9,469 bases of DNA. It comes from Gammaproteobacteria bacterium (lineage in GTDB: Bacteria > Pseudomonadota > Gammaproteobacteria > Steroidobacterales > MnTg04). The notes under the pieces were generated by a model that was not told the DNA's origin, did no database searches, and saw nothing but the letters and a program-made list of their open reading frames with translations. Numbering within the stretch: position 1 is the stretch's first letter; the number at the start of each line of letters is the position of its first letter. The position numbers and the translations under genes are program-made. Positions 7,265 through 9,469 of this stretch are shown piece by piece. The DNA is taken from NCBI GenBank assembly GCA_027297845.1, contig JAPUHG010000198.1:1-9469 (forward strand), written 5' to 3'.

Positions 7265-7304
7265 AAAAAAACCGGTCTGCAAGGCCTGGCCTTGCGCACG
7301 ACCG
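7265..7304 (-). terminator. Intrinsic-terminator-like hairpin between gap and pgk
   Basis: Read on the minus strand, an outer 5-bp stem (7300-7304 with 7273-7277, CGGTC/GACCG) encloses an inner 7-8 bp stem (7289-7295 with 7279-7285, part of a 17-base palindrome centred on 7287). One base and a seven-T run (7265-7271) follow. Stem plus T-tract is the classic Rho-independent form. It sits inside an operon, so it is more likely a partial terminator or attenuator that lowers pgk-pyk-acylase expression relative to gap. Confidence 0.65.
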
Positions 7305-7319
7305 CCTGTTACAGGCGGT
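7301..7319 (-). repeat. Perfect 8-bp hairpin competing with the terminator stem
   Basis: The minus strand reads ACCGCCTG, a TAA loop, then CAGGCGGT: eight perfect pairs beginning 3 bases after the gap stop codon. Its 3' arm (7301-7308) contains the CGGT that the terminator's outer stem also needs (7300-7304), so the full forms of the two structures exclude each other. It could act as an anti-terminator, or as a barrier that stabilises the tkt-gap message against 3' decay. Confidence 0.6.
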
Positions 7320-7322
7320 TGG

Positions 7323-8336
7323 TCAGCCCGCGTTTACCAGCGCCAGAGTGGTATCCAGCATTCGGTTGGCGAAACCCCACTCGTTGTCGTACCAGGAGCA
7401 GACCTTTACCAGTCTCCCCTCCATGACCTTGGTAAGAGTCGCGTCGTAACTGGATGAGGCCGGATCGTGATTAAAATCCACCGATACAAGCGGCCCATCG
7501 CTGTATTGGAGCACGCCCTTCAACTCACCTTCGCTGGCTTCCTTCATTATCGAGTTGACTTCATCCACCGTGGTATCGCGGGATGCAGTAAACACCAGGT
7601 CCACCAGCGACACATTGATCGTAGGCACGCGGATCGCAAAACCATCCAGCTTGCCTGCCAGCTCCGGCAATACCAGGCCGAGCGCGGCCGCCGCGCCAGT
7701 CGAGGCTGGAATCATCGACATCGTTGCGGAACGCGCGCGCCGCAGATCCTTGTGATAAACATCGGTCAAAACCTGGTCGTTGGTGTAGGAGTGAATAGTC
7801 GTCATCAAGCCATGTTCGACGCCGATTTTTTCATGCAAGGGCTTGACCAACGGCGCCAGGCAGTTAGTCGTGCACGATGCATTCGAAATAACTTCATCGC
7901 TGGCTTTGAGCGTCTGGTGGTTGACGCCATAGACGATTGTCGCATCCACTGCTTTACCGGCCGGCGCCGAGATGATGACTTTCTTCGCACCCGCAGCCAA
8001 ATGGGGTGCTGCTTTTTCCTTGGTAGCAAAAAATCCGGTGCACTCGAGTACAACGTCAACGCCGAGCTCGGCCCAGGGCAACTTGCCTGGGTCGCGTTCG
8101 GCGCAAACGCGGATCCGGTCTCCGTTCACGACCATAGCGTCACCTTCTACGGTGATTACGCCGGGGAACTTGCCGTGGGTGGTGTCATACCGCGTCAGAT
8201 GGGCATTGGTATTCGCATCGCCCAGATCATTGACCGCGACAATGCTGATCTCCTTGTTGCGATTCGATTCGTAAAGAGAGCGCAGAATATTGCGGCCGAT
8301 TCGGCCATAGCCGTTTATTGCTACTTTGACAGTCAT
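7323..8336 (-). CDS. gap: Glyceraldehyde-3-phosphate dehydrogenase
   Basis: This 337-residue cytosolic enzyme oxidises glyceraldehyde-3-phosphate with NAD(P)+ and phosphate to 1,3-bisphosphoglycerate. The nucleotide motif INGYGRIGR is at 7-15. Catalytic Cys155 lies in SNASCTTNCLAPL, and His182 in TTIHSYTNDQ. The C-terminal WYDNEWGFANRM is intact. VNDLGD at 35-40 has Asp37 after Asn36 at the end of strand two, which points to NAD preference. The chosen start is the ATG at 8336, with an AAGGA site six bases upstream. A longer in-frame extension to 8528 overlaps transketolase, lacks homology, and is rejected. It begins 31 bp after the tkt stop, so it is co-transcribed. The NxxH and LGDANTNAHLTRYD segments resemble the Pseudomonas and autotroph Gap types more than E. 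coli GapA. Confidence 0.98.
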   Translation of the reverse strand: MTVKVAINGYGRIGRNILRSLYESNRNKEISIVAVNDLGDANTNAHLTRYDTTHGKFPGVITVEGDAMVVNGDRIRVCAERDPGKLPWAELGVDVVLECTGFFATKEKAAPHLAAGAKKVIISAPAGKAVDATIVYGVNHQTLKASDEVISNASCTTNCLAPLVKPLHEKIGVEHGLMTTIHSYTNDQVLTDVYHKDLRRARSATMSMIPASTGAAAALGLVLPELAGKLDGFAIRVPTINVSLVDLVFTASRDTTVDEVNSIMKEASEGELKGVLQYSDGPLVSVDFNHDPASSSYDATLTKVMEGRLVKVCSWYDNEWGFANRMLDTTLALVNAG

Positions 8337-8342
8337 GTTTAT

Positions 8343-8347
8343 TCCTT
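8343..8347 (-). promoter_or_regulatory. Ribosome binding site that fixes the gap start
   Basis: AAGGA on the minus strand lies six bases before the ATG at 8336. This favours a normal-length Gap over the 64-residue N-terminal extension that is also open in this frame. Confidence 0.75.
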
Positions 8348-8367
8348 TGTTGAATATCCGGTCGCGA

Positions 8368-9469
8368 TCAAAGAATCTCTTGCGCGACCCTAACGATGTT
8401 GTCGGCCGTGAAACCGAATTTCTCAAATAACAATCCGGCCGGCGCTGACAGGCCAAACCGGTCCATACCAATGATTCGCCCGCCCGGACCGGCATAACGA
8501 TGCCAGCAATTGCTGACGCCAGCTTCAATCACGACTCGAGCGGTTACTGCGGCAGGCAACACCGATTCGCGATAGGCATCATCCTGAACCTCGAAAACGT
8601 CCGTACTGGGCATCGAAACGACGCGAGTAGCCACACCGGTTTTCTCGAGCTCAGCGGCCGCCTGCATGGCAATGGCAATCTCAGAACCAGTAGCAATCAA
8701 GATCATCGCGGGCGTCCCCGGGCAATCGTGCAGTACATAAGCACCACGCCGGATATTTTCGATCTGCTCGCCGTCTCGTTTCTGGAACGGTAAACCCTGA
8801 CGCGTAAATACCAGGCAACTCGGTCCATCCCGCCTTTCGATTGCCGCCTGCCAGGCAATCGCCGATTCGACAGTATCGCACGGTCGCCAGACAACCATGC
8901 CCGGGATCAGCCGGAGACTGGCAACATGCTCGATCGGCTGATGGGTAGGCCCGTCTTCACCAAGACCAATCGAATCGTGCGTGTAAACAAAAATGCTTTG
9001 CACTTTCATCAGCGCCGCCATGCGTACGGCGTTACGCGCATAATCCGAGAAAGTCAGGAAAGTGGCTGCATAAGGCATCAGGCCTCCGTGCTGTGTCATG
9101 CCGTTCATCATCGCCGACATGCCAAATTCACGGACCCCGTAAAAAAGATAGTTACCGCTCGCATCGGCGGCGGTAATCGTCTTTGACTCATCCCAGTAGG
9201 TCAGGTTTGATCCGGTCAAATCCGCTGAACCGCCTAGCATCTCGGGCAGCGCCTTCGCGAAACCATTCAGCGCCCGCAGCGATGCCTTGCGAGTCGCCAT
9301 ATCGGCAGCTTCCGTGTTGATCTCCGCAATGACGCCGGCTGCGAATTCCGCCCAGTTATCCGGCAACTCTCCGGCCATGCGCCGCTGATACTCGGCGGCA
9401 AGCTGCGGATGTTTTTGCCGATAGTCCGCAAGAACCTGTTGCCATTCCTGCTCCATGCTGGCGCCTTTC
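8368..9469 (-). CDS. tkt: Transketolase, C-terminal ~55% (runs off right edge)
   Basis: These are the last 366 residues of a transketolase of about 660 residues. The enzyme moves two-carbon ketol units between sugar phosphates using thiamine diphosphate (non-oxidative pentose phosphate pathway or Calvin cycle). The N-terminal PP domain lies outside the window. The frame is open to the edge, with K-G-A-S before the internal Met at 9456, so that Met is not the start. Counting from that Met, the visible motifs and their E. coli TktA equivalents are: Arg56 and Ser83 (R358 and S385, phosphate binding), Glu110 in GVREFGM (E411), Asp168 and His172 in GEDGPTHQP (D469 and H473), and Arg219 in TRQGL (R520). 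The C-terminal domain is complete, ending FGFTADNIVRVAQEIL. It is the most upstream visible operon gene; the operon promoter is not in the window. Confidence 0.96.
   Translation of the reverse strand, partial: KGASMEQEWQQVLADYRQKHPQLAAEYQRRMAGELPDNWAEFAAGVIAEINTEAADMATRKASLRALNGFAKALPEMLGGSADLTGSNLTYWDESKTITAADASGNYLFYGVREFGMSAMMNGMTQHGGLMPYAATFLTFSDYARNAVRMAALMKVQSIFVYTHDSIGLGEDGPTHQPIEHVASLRLIPGMVVWRPCDTVESAIAWQAAIERRDGPSCLVFTRQGLPFQKRDGEQIENIRRGAYVLHDCPGTPAMILIATGSEIAIAMQAAAELEKTGVATRVVSMPSTDVFEVQDDAYRESVLPAAVTARVVIEAGVSNCWHRYAGPGGRIIGMDRFGLSAPAGLLFEKFGFTADNIVRVAQEIL

Noticed and set aside
7467..8393. Long plus-strand open frame (308 codons) opposite gap
   Set aside because: It is the antisense shadow of gap. 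Its translation is rich in Arg, His and Cys, with no recognisable domain, and the opposite strand encodes a full enzyme.
8337..8528. In-frame N-terminal extension of Gap to an ATG at 8528
   Set aside because: It overlaps the 3' end of transketolase by about 160 bp and shows no Gap-like sequence. The ATG at 8336 has a good AAGGA site and gives the family's normal N-terminus.

Overview
The window looks like chromosomal core DNA from a gammaproteobacterium, with moderately high GC. The main evidence is the tkt-gap-pgk-pyk gene order and the protein types: a PykA-like pyruvate kinase, and a Pgk of the type found in Pseudomonas and relatives. I see no tRNA, rRNA, insertion sequence, CRISPR array, integrase or other sign of a mobile region. 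The genus cannot be named from the sequence alone.

Layout. Positions 1-1477, minus strand: a two-gene unit made of a zinc alcohol dehydrogenase (458-1477) and, 9 bp downstream, a patatin-like phospholipase cut off by the left edge (448 to 1). Positions 1478-1587: a short divergent intergenic region. Positions 1588-2118, plus strand: a single gene for a PrxQ/Bcp-type peroxiredoxin with a signal peptide. Positions 2119-2212: a convergent gap with no recognisable terminator. Positions 2213-9469, minus strand: a compact operon read in the order transketolase (5' part missing at the right edge), glyceraldehyde-3-phosphate dehydrogenase, phosphoglycerate kinase, pyruvate kinase, and a penicillin-acylase-family Ntn hydrolase with an N-terminal export or anchor segment.

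How the genes work together. Transketolase yields glyceraldehyde-3-phosphate from the pentose phosphate (or Calvin-type) rearrangements. Gap and Pgk convert it to 3-phosphoglycerate with ATP formation, and Pyk completes lower glycolysis from phosphoenolpyruvate. The acylase is the odd member: an exported amidohydrolase starting 7 bp after pyk. The dehydrogenase and the exported peroxiredoxin are probably detoxification or redox enzymes transcribed from a shared divergent region.

The best non-coding signal is between gap and pgk. An intrinsic-terminator-like hairpin with a seven-T tail overlaps a perfect 8-bp hairpin, so the two cannot form together, which is an attenuator-like arrangement. 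Smaller points are a single in-frame TGA separating pgk from pyk, a predicted K+-independent signature in pyruvate kinase, and frequent GTG starts. I found no convincing undescribed multi-gene system; most of the window is ordinary central metabolism.
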